A DNA stretch of 64,000 nucleotides from positions 38,435 through 102,434 of the forward strand of contig PDHQ01000116.1 in assembly GCA_003339415.1 (NCBI GenBank), written 5' to 3'. A program made the translations under genes and the position numbers. Source of the DNA: Ophiocordyceps camponoti-saundersi (nom. inval.) (taxonomy: Eukaryota > Ascomycota > Sordariomycetes > Hypocreales > Ophiocordycipitaceae). Shown one piece after another: positions 22,408 through 33,079 of this stretch (positions are counted from its first letter, which is position 1; each line of letters begins with the position of its first letter). Below the pieces are notes generated by a model, which was not told the DNA's origin, did no database searches, and was given only the letters and a program-made list of their open reading frames with translations.

Positions 22408-25400
22408 TCACCAATCGACATCGCTCAACTGTAGCTTTCTGATCCTCTGGCCTCGGTCCTTACCCGGCTTTTCTGCCCTATTTTGGTGAAGCGCTGGCAA
22501 TCGATCGAGACCTGCACGTCTCGTGTGAGGGACAACTCCAGCATTGGGCGTCTCATCGTGGGACTCACCTTCTTGGTCTTCGCTTTGCTGCAGATCGTAA
22601 TTGAGGACCAGATTCTTGATACGTTGCTGCTCCTCCTTCTCGACCCGTTGTTGGGTTTTCATGGCAATGGCAAATGTTGAGTCCGATGGCAGCTCCACCG
22701 TCCGCGTCTGCATCTTTCACGTCAGCGAGCCCGATCTCTCTCCTTGCCCATCGAGTAAATCACAGACCTGTTGGCGATTTCCCCTCTTGGTTAATAGAGA
22801 AAATGCCATTGTGTTGCCGGCGGCGGCGCTGTCGGTGTCGTGCGGCATCGGGGTCGATCCATCGCGGTTTTTGGGTCGCACCGGCAGCGGCACATCAAAT
22901 AACTGCTTGCGCTCAAATTTGCGCGATTCCAGGCTCTCAGCCATCATCTTGGCGTATTCGCGCTCGAATTCCTCCTCCTCCTGAGGATCAACGATTTCCT
23001 CTTGTCGGGTCACCACAATGTCCTCATCCAAGTCGCTTTGCCGGGCCGAGTGATCGTCATCATCCTGCTTTCCTATCGGTCAGCGACATTAACCGATTCG
23101 AGACAACATATAGCCGACCTCGACCTCGTCCTCGTCCGAAGCGGTGTCATCTTCGCCATCGCCGTACGGTTCCATGTCATCCACATCTCCGTTCTCATAT
23201 TCTGACGACACTTCGCTCGTAGCTTCGTCCCCATCGACTGCTTTGTCGGCTCCAGCAGTTTTCTGGTCCTGGGCGATGGCAAGCTGAAACGCTTTGGCTG
23301 CTTCATCCAAGCTGGCAGCCAGTTTCCAATGCGGCCGAGTCACCGCAAACATGTCTTGCACCACAAATTCCATCTCCATCGGTAGCAATGCCTTTGTATG
23401 CACGTAATACTGAGGACCCAATGAGCACATATTCTCTGCATGTGATACGTGCAAGACTAACGTCAAAGAAAGACAGGAAATAGTCGAGCCTTTTGCCGGC
23501 AGCCCCTCTGTTGAAGAACATTCCGCAAGTCTCCAGGATGGTGGCGACGAGACGAATTCTAAAGAAGTCATCTGGCGGATCGAAAGGATTAAAGCGTCCA
23601 GGGACTGGCGGCCCGCCTGTCATACGGCGGTTAATATAAGTGAAAGGAATCCCCGAGCTCGAGGCGGTATTGCCTGCTCACCGTATCCGAATGTCAAGAT
23701 TTTGTACATTGTGTCGAAGATCACAGGATGCTCCAGCATTCGGTAGTTGTAAAGTTCGCCGAGGTACTTAACCTCTGCAATGCGACGTTGAAAGAACCTG
23801 AAATCGTTCTGCTCCAACCCGAAACTCACAGATTCGATGACATTGTCGATAATCTTAACCACAAACTCCGGATGATATCGGTGAAGAGAGCTCAGCAAGA
23901 TTGCAAGGAGATGAATATTTCCGTACTTCACCTTTCCAGGTCGGGAAAACACTTTTTCGAGCAAGGAAACAACCTGTGTAGCGTGTAGTCAGCATTGAGA
24001 AATTCAAGGGGCTTCACGGCTTACGTCGTCTTCTTCCCAGTGAAATCTTCGGATTTGCTTCAGGACTTTGCCGTAGTTCCGTTTGGTTAAGTCGCCATAG
24101 ACAAGTCTTCGCACAAAAAGCTCCATCGGCGTACGCTCCTTTTGTTCGACGGCAGGCCTTTCAGGGGGGTCAACGTAGTAGACAGCATTGTCGATAAGCA
24201 TCCTCTCGGGCTGGCCGATGTGCTGCACGGATTTTTTACGTTGCAAAGTCTCTAGGAAGCTCTGCATTCTCGGTGCCGTCTCGGAGGTTTTGAGCAAATA
24301 CCGACCGCAATTCTCGATGAGGTTGCAAAGAATCTCAATGTTCATGCGTGTAAAGTCGTCCAAGCTCACCTTGAGGCAGTGGAAAACGACATGCTCGGGA
24401 ACAACCCCGAATTTGGTCAACTCCGCGAGGTACCGAATATTGGAAAGCCGGACCTGCCCAAGGAATTCTTTCTCTTTTCGTCGCTGAAGGCTACGAAATT
24501 CATTGTCCAGATAATCGACTACACCTTTAGGAATATCTGGCATGTGTCGCCCCAATGTAGCAACGAGGCGCGACCATGAGGGGAGCAGGTCGCTACGGCC
24601 CTTGGGTACTTCGGTCAAAGCCTTGATCAGGCGGTTTCGAGAGGCTTTGGAATTGAGAAAACAAAAGTCGACAGCAATTTGGTCAATCGTATCCTTGTTG
24701 GTAAGCTCAGGTAGACGTAGCAAAAGTGCGTCAACCTGGGCGCCAATTGATTTGTTGGCAATAGCCAAAGACTGCTCGTCTACCTGTTCGACCGATCTGG
24801 TCGCATTGGGTATGTCGGTTAGGTCGACTTTTTTGCCCACTGAATCGTCTGTATCGGTTCTTTTCTTTCTCCCATCCTCGAGGAGAATAGGTGGGACTTT
24901 GCCTTTCAGATCAACCAAGTTCTCGTAGAAGCGGCGTTCGTCCTCGTCTGCCCAGATCCCTGGCCCTTCGCCCGTGGATCGCAGGTAGTCGCCAGTCTTG
25001 ACCAGGCCAATGGAACCGCTGGAGGTACTTAAAGGATCATCCGACTCCTTCAAATCTGGCATCTCCGCTCCAATAACATCGGCGATGACTTGGGCATTTG
25101 TAATCATCTTATCTTGCGCCTTGACCAGCTTCTCAAAATTGGCTCGGCGGTCCTCGAAAACCTCGCCTGACTTAACGTATGCTTCGGCATTTCTTCGAGC
25201 TTGGGACTGAATGGACTTTTGATCTCGAACAATATGCGCCGCAACATCGTCAAAATACCCTTTCAATACATTGCGAAAACGCTCGGCCACGTCTGGAGGC
25301 GTAAAAGGCAGCTCGGCAACGATCGAGTCAGGAATTTCCTCATCAACTTGGATCACTCTAAAGGGCGCATTGGAAAAGCCATCCTCTTCACCAGACTTTC

Positions 25401-26294
25401 GAGGCTCAGAAACAGAGGGCTTGATCCCGAGAACATCCCAGGTGAAGGCCTTGACGAAGATCACGAGCAACGTTAGGTTTGTGTGATCTTTATCGTGGCT
25501 GAGAATATCCTTGAGAACCTCGAGGGGAAATGGTTCGGCCATATTGCCTTTACTGGAGTTAGAACGTGGTTTTAGCTCAACATCTTTGCCTGTGGCGCCC
25601 TTGGTGGCGTCGTCGGGTCTGGTGGCATCGTCTAGCGTTCTCAAGGCGCCGACTAGCCACAGCTCGGTGATGACGCGGAGGAGGGCTCGTTGACGAATAA
25701 TGCGCTCTTTCTCCTCTTTCTCGCGAGCATCCGGAGTTAAGTTCTTAAGGAAACCTTTATCGGGTGTAGTCATGCCTTTTCCGAGGAGCCAGGCTAGATA
25801 TTGCGTGAAGTCGGCTGGACCAAAGCGCTGATGGAGGGCGCTCACTATCTCGACCCCAGCCTCAACCTCTCCAGGGGACTTAAGTCTACAGAGGCCCTCA
25901 TAGCAGGCGGACACAATCTCGGAGAGATATTTGTGGAGGCTCAGCGTTCGAATTTCCTGCAAGAAAGTGCCGAGAGTCGCAGGAGAAATTGCAGTTCGCA
26001 AGCGTTTGATGAAGGCCGTATTTTTCTTCAGTGACGAATGGAGCGAGCCTCCCACCGTAAATAGATCTGTTATCAAGACGTTATAATCTGGAACAAACGC
26101 TACCTTTGCCCTCTTCAAAATAGCACCTCTCAGCGCCGATTACATGTCTTTCCCTACTCAATCGGTACTGACCTTTATCACCACTCCAGGCTCGTTCATT
26201 AAGGGAGCGCAGCTCGCCTACAGCTCACAAAAGTCAGCAGGTGGCGATATAGGAGCGAGCAAAGGCTCAACATACGTTTCCTTTCTCGATCCAT
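22408..26294 (-). CDS. UPF2: UPF2/NMD2, nonsense-mediated mRNA decay factor
   Basis: Cytoplasmic scaffold that joins UPF3 to UPF1 during nonsense-mediated mRNA decay. Proposed exons on the complement: 26294-26276, 26217-26173, 26066-24025, 23973-23682, 23616-23462, 23409-23119, 23064-22768, 22707-22408; 1146 aa. All introns are GT...AG, 51-106 nt long, and phase is kept at each junction. The protein starts MDRERKRELRSLNERAW, the usual UPF2 opening, then SSLKKNTAFIKRLR leads into the first MIF4G domain (about 30-250). The second MIF4G is about 470-650 and the third about 665-880. An acidic stretch (about 908-955) precedes the C-terminal UPF1-binding region with DEDIVVTRQEE and FEREYAKMMAESLESRKFERK. 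The end is RKLQLSDVDW. Weakest junction: donor GTCGGC at 23118; GTCGAG six bases upstream would also keep phase. A further 57-nt in-frame stretch (22568-22512) has good splice signals, which would give 1127 aa. Head-to-tail with the chitin synthase gene, with no functional link. Confidence 0.93.
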
Positions 26295-26426
26295 CAAGGG
26301 AACACGACCAGAGATGGCTTCTTAGGTGGCTGATTAGGAACAGACTTACTATTCTGTTGAGGGCTTATAATCAGTGTACGCTGATGACTCATGAGCAAGA
26401 GACGAATACAGACGCGAGTGCCCGTA
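26295..26426 (-). promoter_or_regulatory. UPF2 upstream region, only 132 bp before a MITE
   Basis: Non-mutated sequence between the proposed UPF2 start codon and the TA dinucleotide at the edge of the inverted-repeat element. It must contain the leader and core promoter unless transcription starts inside the element. No TATA box or named site was recognised. Confidence 0.5.
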
Positions 26427-26718
26427 GGTCCTAGGCTCGCTGTCTCTCGCTTAGTAGGTATATTAAATTAGGGACCGATTCAAAATCGGGGATGAAATCC
26501 TCACCTAATTTATTAGCAGATTACCTAAGAACTTTAGTTAAAATTAAAGAAATTGAAGAGATCAGATTTTAGATATTTTTCCTTTTTCTACTTAGTAATC
26601 TATTAAGAAATTAGTAAAGGATATATCTGTACAAGGTATTTATTTAGTTTTATCTCTAATTTTAAATTAGTCCCTAATTTGATATACTTACTAAGCGAGG
26701 GATAGCGAGCCTAGAACC
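26427..26718. mobile_element. 292-bp MITE with about 58-bp terminal inverted repeats, mariner-like
   Basis: The left end GGTCCTAGGCTCGCT and the complement of the right end GGTTCTAGGCTCGCT begin inverted repeats of about 58 bp. They differ at eight positions, all transitions. Both ends are flanked by TA (26425-26426 and 26719-26720), as expected of Tc1/mariner-type insertion. The middle is AT-rich with no coding frame, so movement would need a transposase from elsewhere. No second copy was seen in this window. Confidence 0.8.
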
Positions 26719-27285
26719 TATAAGTGATAGCTATTTAACTTAATAAGTCACTCACTTTTATATTACGGATTCTGCTTCTAAAAGTATCTATGCTATTAGA
26801 AATAAACCTATATTAGAAAAAAGCAAAGCTATATATAGATTAGCAGGGGGAATACTTTAGTAATACTAAGTTAATTTCCCTCCCTTTCACTCTGAGGTCC
26901 CTAACTAATTCCTTTTTAAAGTCTTTAATTAATTTAATATAGAGGAACTCTAGTAAGAGAGATAACTATAACTTATAAGTATAAGGGAGTAAGGGAATAA
27001 GCTATATATTAGCAAAGTACCCCCTTTATTAATTTATATATAGTTTTTTTTCCTTATAAAGGTTTTTATTTAGCTATATAGATAGTTTTAAAAACAGTAT
27101 TTATAAATTTTTATTATATACTAAAAACTTAATATTAAATAATAAAACTTTTATATTATATAAAAATAATAAGGCTTAATAACTTAATTTAAATAAACCT
27201 TATATAAGTATTATTTAACTAAAACTCACTTCCCTTTTTAATATAATAGTTATTATAAGAATCTAACAATTTATTACTTCTATAA
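26719..27285. other. Partly RIP-mutated DNA right of the MITE
   Basis: A transition zone: some CpA and TpG remain to about 26910 (TCACTCACTTTT, TTTCACTCTGAGG), then the sequence becomes fully TpA-rich. No gene or element was recognised. Confidence 0.4.
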
Positions 27286-27289
27286 AAAA

Positions 27290-27495
27290 GTAACTTTATA
27301 GGTATTAAATAACTTAAGGAGATTTAAAATATATATAATATATATACTTAGAGTTATAGTCTGTATATAGCACGCGCGCGCCCCGCGCACGGCGCTAACT
27401 AATATTATATATATATACTTTAGCAAGGGAAGAAGGACACTCTAAGCAAGCGTAGTAGATACTTAGAGGGCGTAACTTCCTAGATAACTATAATC
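27290..27495 (-). repeat. Diverged relative of the Gypsy-2 LTR, inverted
   Basis: On the minus strand it shares with the Gypsy-2 LTRs the core GTTAGCGCCG followed by GC-rich CGCGCGGG-like sequence, then CTATATA...ACTATAACTCT and CCTTAAGTTATT. The other half differs. CpA/TpG partly survive (TAGCACGCGCGC, GGACACTC). No second LTR of this subfamily was found, so it may be a solo LTR. Confidence 0.6.
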
Positions 27496-30179
27496 TTTAA
27501 GTAATATAAGGGGGGATCTCTAACTATAAAAAGGTAAGCTAGATAGTAATTCCTTATAAGGAAAAGAATAAAAAGTTATATTTTTAAATAAAAATAAAAG
27601 AAATAAAACAATAAAGAGGTAAAACTATTTAATTAATAGCTTAAGATTTAAAAAAAGGTATTTAAATTAGTAATTTATTATAAAAAACTATAAAGTTGAA
27701 AGTAAAAAGGTAATTCTATTAAATAAAGTTTTTATTATAAATCCTTTCTAAAACTTAACTTATAATATATAATTCTTATAATACCTTTAAAAATAAGCTT
27801 AAGGGCTAATTTTTACTTAATTTTCTCCTTTTATAAGGGAAACTAAACTATTATACACTTAGTAATAGCCCCTATCTTACTATTATCACTTTTAAAGTTT
27901 TAATTTATAAAAATATATAAAAACTAAAAGGACTTAAAAGACTATTTAATTATAGCTTATATAAGCTTTTAATAATATTTTATTTTAATCTAATATTATT
28001 TTTCCTTAAAATATATTTATTATTATTACTAAACTCTTTCTTAAGTATATATTATAATTATAAATAATTAACTCTCTTTTTTATTAGTAAAGATTATCTT
28101 TTTTAAAAAAAATAACTTAAATAATAAATATATAAGCGTAAAAAACAAGGCGAAAAAGGCTAAAATAAAAAAAATAGTAAAAAAAACTTTAACTATTTTT
28201 TAATAAAAACTAACTCTTAAAAGTAATAACTTTAATATTTAAACTAGTTAATAGCTAAAAATATATCTCGCTTAAATTATTTAATTTATTATTATTACTT
28301 TATAATTAAATACTTATTTATAGCTTTATTAATCTTAGCTTATACTTTTAAATATATAAAACTAAGAGGCTATTATTATATACTAGTATTTATATATTTT
28401 TAAATAAAAGGGAAGATCTTAATACGCGCCCGGTATAAAGCGCGATATAAAAGAAAAAGGTAGGAAATTAGCGGTATCGGATTCGCTATTAAATTCGGAG
28501 TAGGGCTATGCTTAGCCGAGTTCTAGCCGGGGGTAGTCGCGACTATAGTAAAGGAAGAGGAAATTTTCGTAAAAGAACTAAGGTTATAATACGCTCTAAA
28601 CGTAAGCTAGATTTATTTATATATTAATTTAAAAATACTAACTTTAATAGAAAATATATTAAAAATAATAAAAGATTATTATAAATCTTAGCTAATAAAA
28701 AAAAACTATATTATAAATTACTAAATATTATATTAGCTAATATATTTTATATAGCTTAGGCTATAATAATAGCTTATAAGAAACTTAAATTAGAATAAAC
28801 TTAAATTTAAGCTAATTATATTATATAAAAAGAAATTAAAAATATTATTATTATTACTTTTTATAAATTATTATAATTAGAGATAATAAAATAAAAAAAA
28901 ATATTATATATAAGCTTAGGTTATATTAGCTATAATTTTACTATATAACTTAGAAAAAAAGCTCCCTTTATATTATAAAAAGAAAATTATTATTTATTTA
29001 GTAAATATAATAAATAATATTATAAATAAGATAGTATATAATATTATATAAGCTATTAATACTACTATTTACTTTAACTTATACTTAGCTATATACCGCC
29101 TTAATAATAAAGATATTAGACTTACTTTTAATAAGAATATAGCTACTTTTACTTAAAACCTTAGCTAAGTTATTTTTATTTTTAGCGATAAGGTAACTAT
29201 TATAAATAGGATTTATAATATTATTACTAAGGGGTTTCTTTTAAATCTTACTATTAGGGAGTATAATAACTTTTTTAATAAGATAATATAAGTTAATAAA
29301 ATACTTATAGCTTATTTATAAGCGCTTAAGCCCTAGCTTAGATTTATTAAAATAATAGTTATTATTAGCTTTAAATTACTAATTAATATTAATTAACTTT
29401 ATAATTATAAGCTAGCTATTAACGCTTAAATTTTCTATAAAAAGCCTTTTTTAAACGCGGTCCGCCCCTAATAATATTATAATTATTATTATTTTAAATA
29501 TATTATTAAAATATATAAATATCCTAAGCTTTATAATAAATATAAAGTAACTAATTATAAGAATAAAGATAATTATTATATTAGAGTTAGTAAATACTTA
29601 TTTTATAATCTTTTATAATAAAGATTACCTTATATAATTTAAGCTTTATTTTATTATTATTAAGTATTAAGATTAAGTAAAAGCTTATTATAAAAGATAA
29701 TTAATTAGATTTACTTAACTTAGCTTATAGTTTATTTTATAATAAATAAATATAATAATAGCTAAGGATATTATTATATATAATATATCCTTAAGTTAGT
29801 TTATTATTAGAAGAAAATATAGATAACCTTAAGGCTTTAAAGGGGGCCGCCCCGCTACTAAGATATAGGTAATTAAAAATACCCTTAAAGTAATAAAATA
29901 CTTTATTTAATAGGCCTAAAATACCTCCTTTTATTAAGATATAGCTAATATTTTATTTATATAAACTATTAATAAACTAGCTTTATTTTTAATTTAACTT
30001 AACTTTATTATTTAAAAAAGCGTAAAAATACTAATTACCTTAGCTTTAGCCTAAACCTAAATAAGACTTATAACTAAGCTATAAAGAAATTATAATAAAG
30101 AAATTATTATTATTTTTACTATTTCCTTATATTTATAAAGATCCTTTTTTAAAATATAAATAAGCGTACTAAGCTAGCT
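27496..30179 (+). mobile_element. RIP-mutated DNA, probably upstream part of LINE D
   Basis: Plus-strand frames broken by TAA/TAG run through 28600-30100 and could be LINE ORF1, since an endonuclease/reverse transcriptase relic follows on the same strand. I did not find zinc-knuckle or other diagnostic blocks. A GC-richer strip lies at 28420-28580. Confidence 0.35.
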
Positions 30180-31849
30180 AAGCTAGCACTTAGTAATAAA
30201 TTAAATTATAATATTATTATTTTTAAGAAACTATTAGCTACCTTAGCGCTAAGCCTCCCTTACTTAAGATTTCGCCTTATTACTTTATTTATAAAGGCGG
30301 CTATATTTCGGTTTATATTTATAAAAAATATAATATCTTCTTTTAGTTCCTAGAAATAGGGGAGGATTAGGCGAGTATTACTTTTTATTTTAGATTTTAG
30401 TTTATTTCTATCTACTCTCCCCCTAATACTCCTTATAGCGGTAGCCTCTTAATTCTTTAAAACCTTTTTCTAAACTTTAACTATATCCTAATTAATAATT
30501 TTAACTTATACTATTTATTTTAAAACTATTATAAAAGGCTTTCTAATAACTTAAACTAGCTAATTTATAAAATAATTAAATTATAATTTAAACTTTTTAC
30601 CTTAAAAGAAGAATATACTTAAATTTTCTATAAATATTAGAATAATATACTAAACCTTATTTAAGCTATAATAAACTTATATATATATTATATTAGATAA
30701 GACTTTAAACTTATTAGACTTAATTATATTTTTTAATCTCTTATAGTTAGAATCCCCTAACTTAGAATAGCGCTAATATTATACTTATAGTAAAAATAAG
30801 CGGACCTAGACCTAGTTTACCGCGAGTTTTTAGCTATAATAACTATATTACCTTCCCCTTTTATTAACTTAATAAAGATTAATAACGCCCTTAATTAACT
30901 TTACTAAGAATTATAATTTATTATTAACTAAATAATATTATTTATTACCTTTTTTTATTCTTATAAGGCGGCGTAGTTTACTTTAGCTATAGCTTTAGCT
31001 ATTTAGATAGCTAAGTAAGCTTAGCGTAAATATAAGTTTTTTTTATTAGACTCCTTTTAATAATAATTTTAAAAGATAGCTTTTATTAAAAAAATAGCTA
31101 TAAACTTAGTAAAATATACCTATTAGTAATCTTTCCTTTATATTATTACTAGCTTACCTTTTAAGTTTTAGTATATTAAGTATTAAGCTTATATTTAAAA
31201 TAATCTCCTTTAAAATCTAGTTTATCTCTTTATATTAATAAGGACTAATAAATCTTAAGCTAATAGCTATATAGCTAAGGCTAATATCTTAGCTAATTAG
31301 TTATTTCCCCTACTTTATAATATACCCCTAATTAATACTAAACCGCTTAAACTTAAGTTCTTTATTAATAATAAAATTACTTAAACTAATATATTTATAA
31401 CGCTTAAAGTAATAACCTCTTAGAAAATAACTAAAGTAAATAATATTCCCGCTAAATTTCTTAAAATATATTACTTTATTTTTACTACTTAGCTTATTAT
31501 AATCTTTTAAGTATATATATAATTTAATTACTTCCTACCTTAGCTATAGTTTACTATTATAATTATCTTATATAAGTTTAGAAAAAAACCGGAAGCTTAT
31601 TAAAAGGTAAATACTTATAAACTTATATTTTTTTTATATTACTTAAGTAAAATCCTAGAGATTATAATAAAATAATAAATTACTAAAGCTATAAAGTTAT
31701 ATTAACTCCTTCTTAAAAGTTAGATAAGTAATAAGCGGAACTAGTTTATAAAGTTAGTTATATTTATAATTATTAAGCTTATTTAAGCTACCTAAGCTAG
31801 AAAAGAAATAGCGTTTTTCTTATAATTTAATATTAAGGGAGTATTTAAT
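30180..31849 (+). mobile_element. LINE D relic, endonuclease and first half of reverse transcriptase
   Basis: Endonuclease-like blocks near 30230-30420 (YISVYI...IYSPP type) precede a linker, and reverse transcriptase blocks start near 31380. The order resembles PAKSSPGIDGIPNRFLK, YHPxxWR, KPGKDDY and SLDIKGAFD as known in Tad/I-type LINEs. At VFN (31842-31849, TATTTAAT) the frame is interrupted by a 349-bp insertion. RIP-mutated throughout. Confidence 0.72.
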
Positions 31850-32198
31850 GCTAAGGAAAAGAGGGAAGAAGGGGCTAAAGGTCCTGAAAGGGATAAAAAG
31901 GGATAAAAAGGTCTAATTTGAAGGTCCTAGCTAGGCTAGGGGTCACACAAAGCTTATAATTCCTCTACTCTTTAGAGGGAATTAAAGCTTATATGTGTGA
32001 CTAAAGAAGAAGAAGAAGAAAGAAGGAAAAAGGAAGGAAAAAGAAGCGGCCTAAATACACGATTTTATAGGTCACGTGACCGACTCGTCACGTGTCCGAC
32101 CGGTACGTGCCCCTTCTAGCGACCCGTCACGTGCCTAGCTAGTACGTACCTTTCTAGTGCCTTCTAAAGCCTTTAGGCAAATGCTACGTATTCTATAA
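31850..32198. mobile_element. 349-bp little-mutated insertion in LINE D, class unresolved
   Basis: Flanked by TATTTAAT on both sides (31842-31849 and 32199-32206). It begins GCTAAGGAAAAGAGGG and ends CTACGTATTCTATAA, with no long terminal inverted repeats. Read instead as TG...TA with a 5-bp TTTAA duplication it would fit a solo LTR. Inside: a doubled GGGATAAAAA, an imperfect palindrome from TCACACA (31943) to TGTGTGA (about 32001), a GAA-rich strip, and CACGTG-type motifs between 32071 and 32150. CpA and TpG are intact, so it arrived after RIP or was too short or rare to be targeted. Confidence 0.65.
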
Positions 32199-32206
32199 TA
32201 TTTAAT

Positions 32207-33079
32207 ATTATATATTATAATAAACTTATCGCTAAATTTAGGTATTTAGGATTCCTAGACTAAATCCTAGTATTTCTTAATAGCTACTTATAAAACTATA
32301 CCTTTTAATTTCGCTTTAATAATAAGATTTGAAAATTATATTAAATTAAAATTAAAGTTCCTTAAAGCTTACCGCTTTTTATTATTTTATTTATCCTATA
32401 TATATCCTTACTTTATAATTAGCTAGTAAATAAAAAAAGAATATAAATAATTAGTTTTATAAATAATATAAATTTTTTTAATATTAAGCTTAATTTTAAA
32501 ATAATTATAAAATAGCTTTAAGCGAAATAAGTAATATATAAGTAATAAGCGCGCGATTATAATATAGAATTTAAATTAAATTAAAGTAAGCTTTTATATT
32601 TTTTTTAAAAATATACTCCGAAGATAACCTAATCTAATTAAGGAGTTATTAAGTTTACTTTATTTTTAAAATAAGACTTTTAAGCGTTTAAATCTATTAG
32701 CGGCTATAATAGAAACTTTATATATAAATTATATATAATAAGCTTCTTTACTAAAACCTTACCTTTTTCTTTTTATTTACTTTTACTTAAAATTACCCTT
32801 TTATTTATATTTATAAACTTTATATAAAGGTTATCTAATTACTTATTATATATATTATTATTATATTTTATATTATTACCCTTATAAGTAGAAACTTACT
32901 AAGCTTAGCTAAGGCCTTAAAATAAGTATAATTATAATATTTCTAAATAGTACTTAAAGCTTATAAGGCTATATTTATTTATTACCTTAAAGCTAAGTTT
33001 TAAGTTCCCTTATTTAATTTTTACTTAAATAAAAAGAAAACTAATACCTTTTACTAATCCTTTATATAATTAACTTTTT
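32207..33079 (+). mobile_element. LINE D relic, reverse transcriptase continued
   Basis: The reverse transcriptase frame resumes after the duplication: blocks like HHDKLIANLRYLGF, QNRTFQFRFNNK and GVPQGSPLSPILF are recognisable between 32207 and 32420 despite RIP stops. It is cut at 33079 by the start of LINE A. 40328-42045 may be its continuation, but I could not prove this. Confidence 0.7.

Noticed and set aside
22483..26034. Plus-strand open frames opposite UPF2
   Set aside because: Antisense shadows; the minus strand gives a continuous UPF2 protein across all exons.
26144..26434. 96-codon plus-strand frame upstream of UPF2
   Set aside because: Overlaps UPF2 exons 1 and 2 and runs into the MITE edge; no recognisable protein feature.
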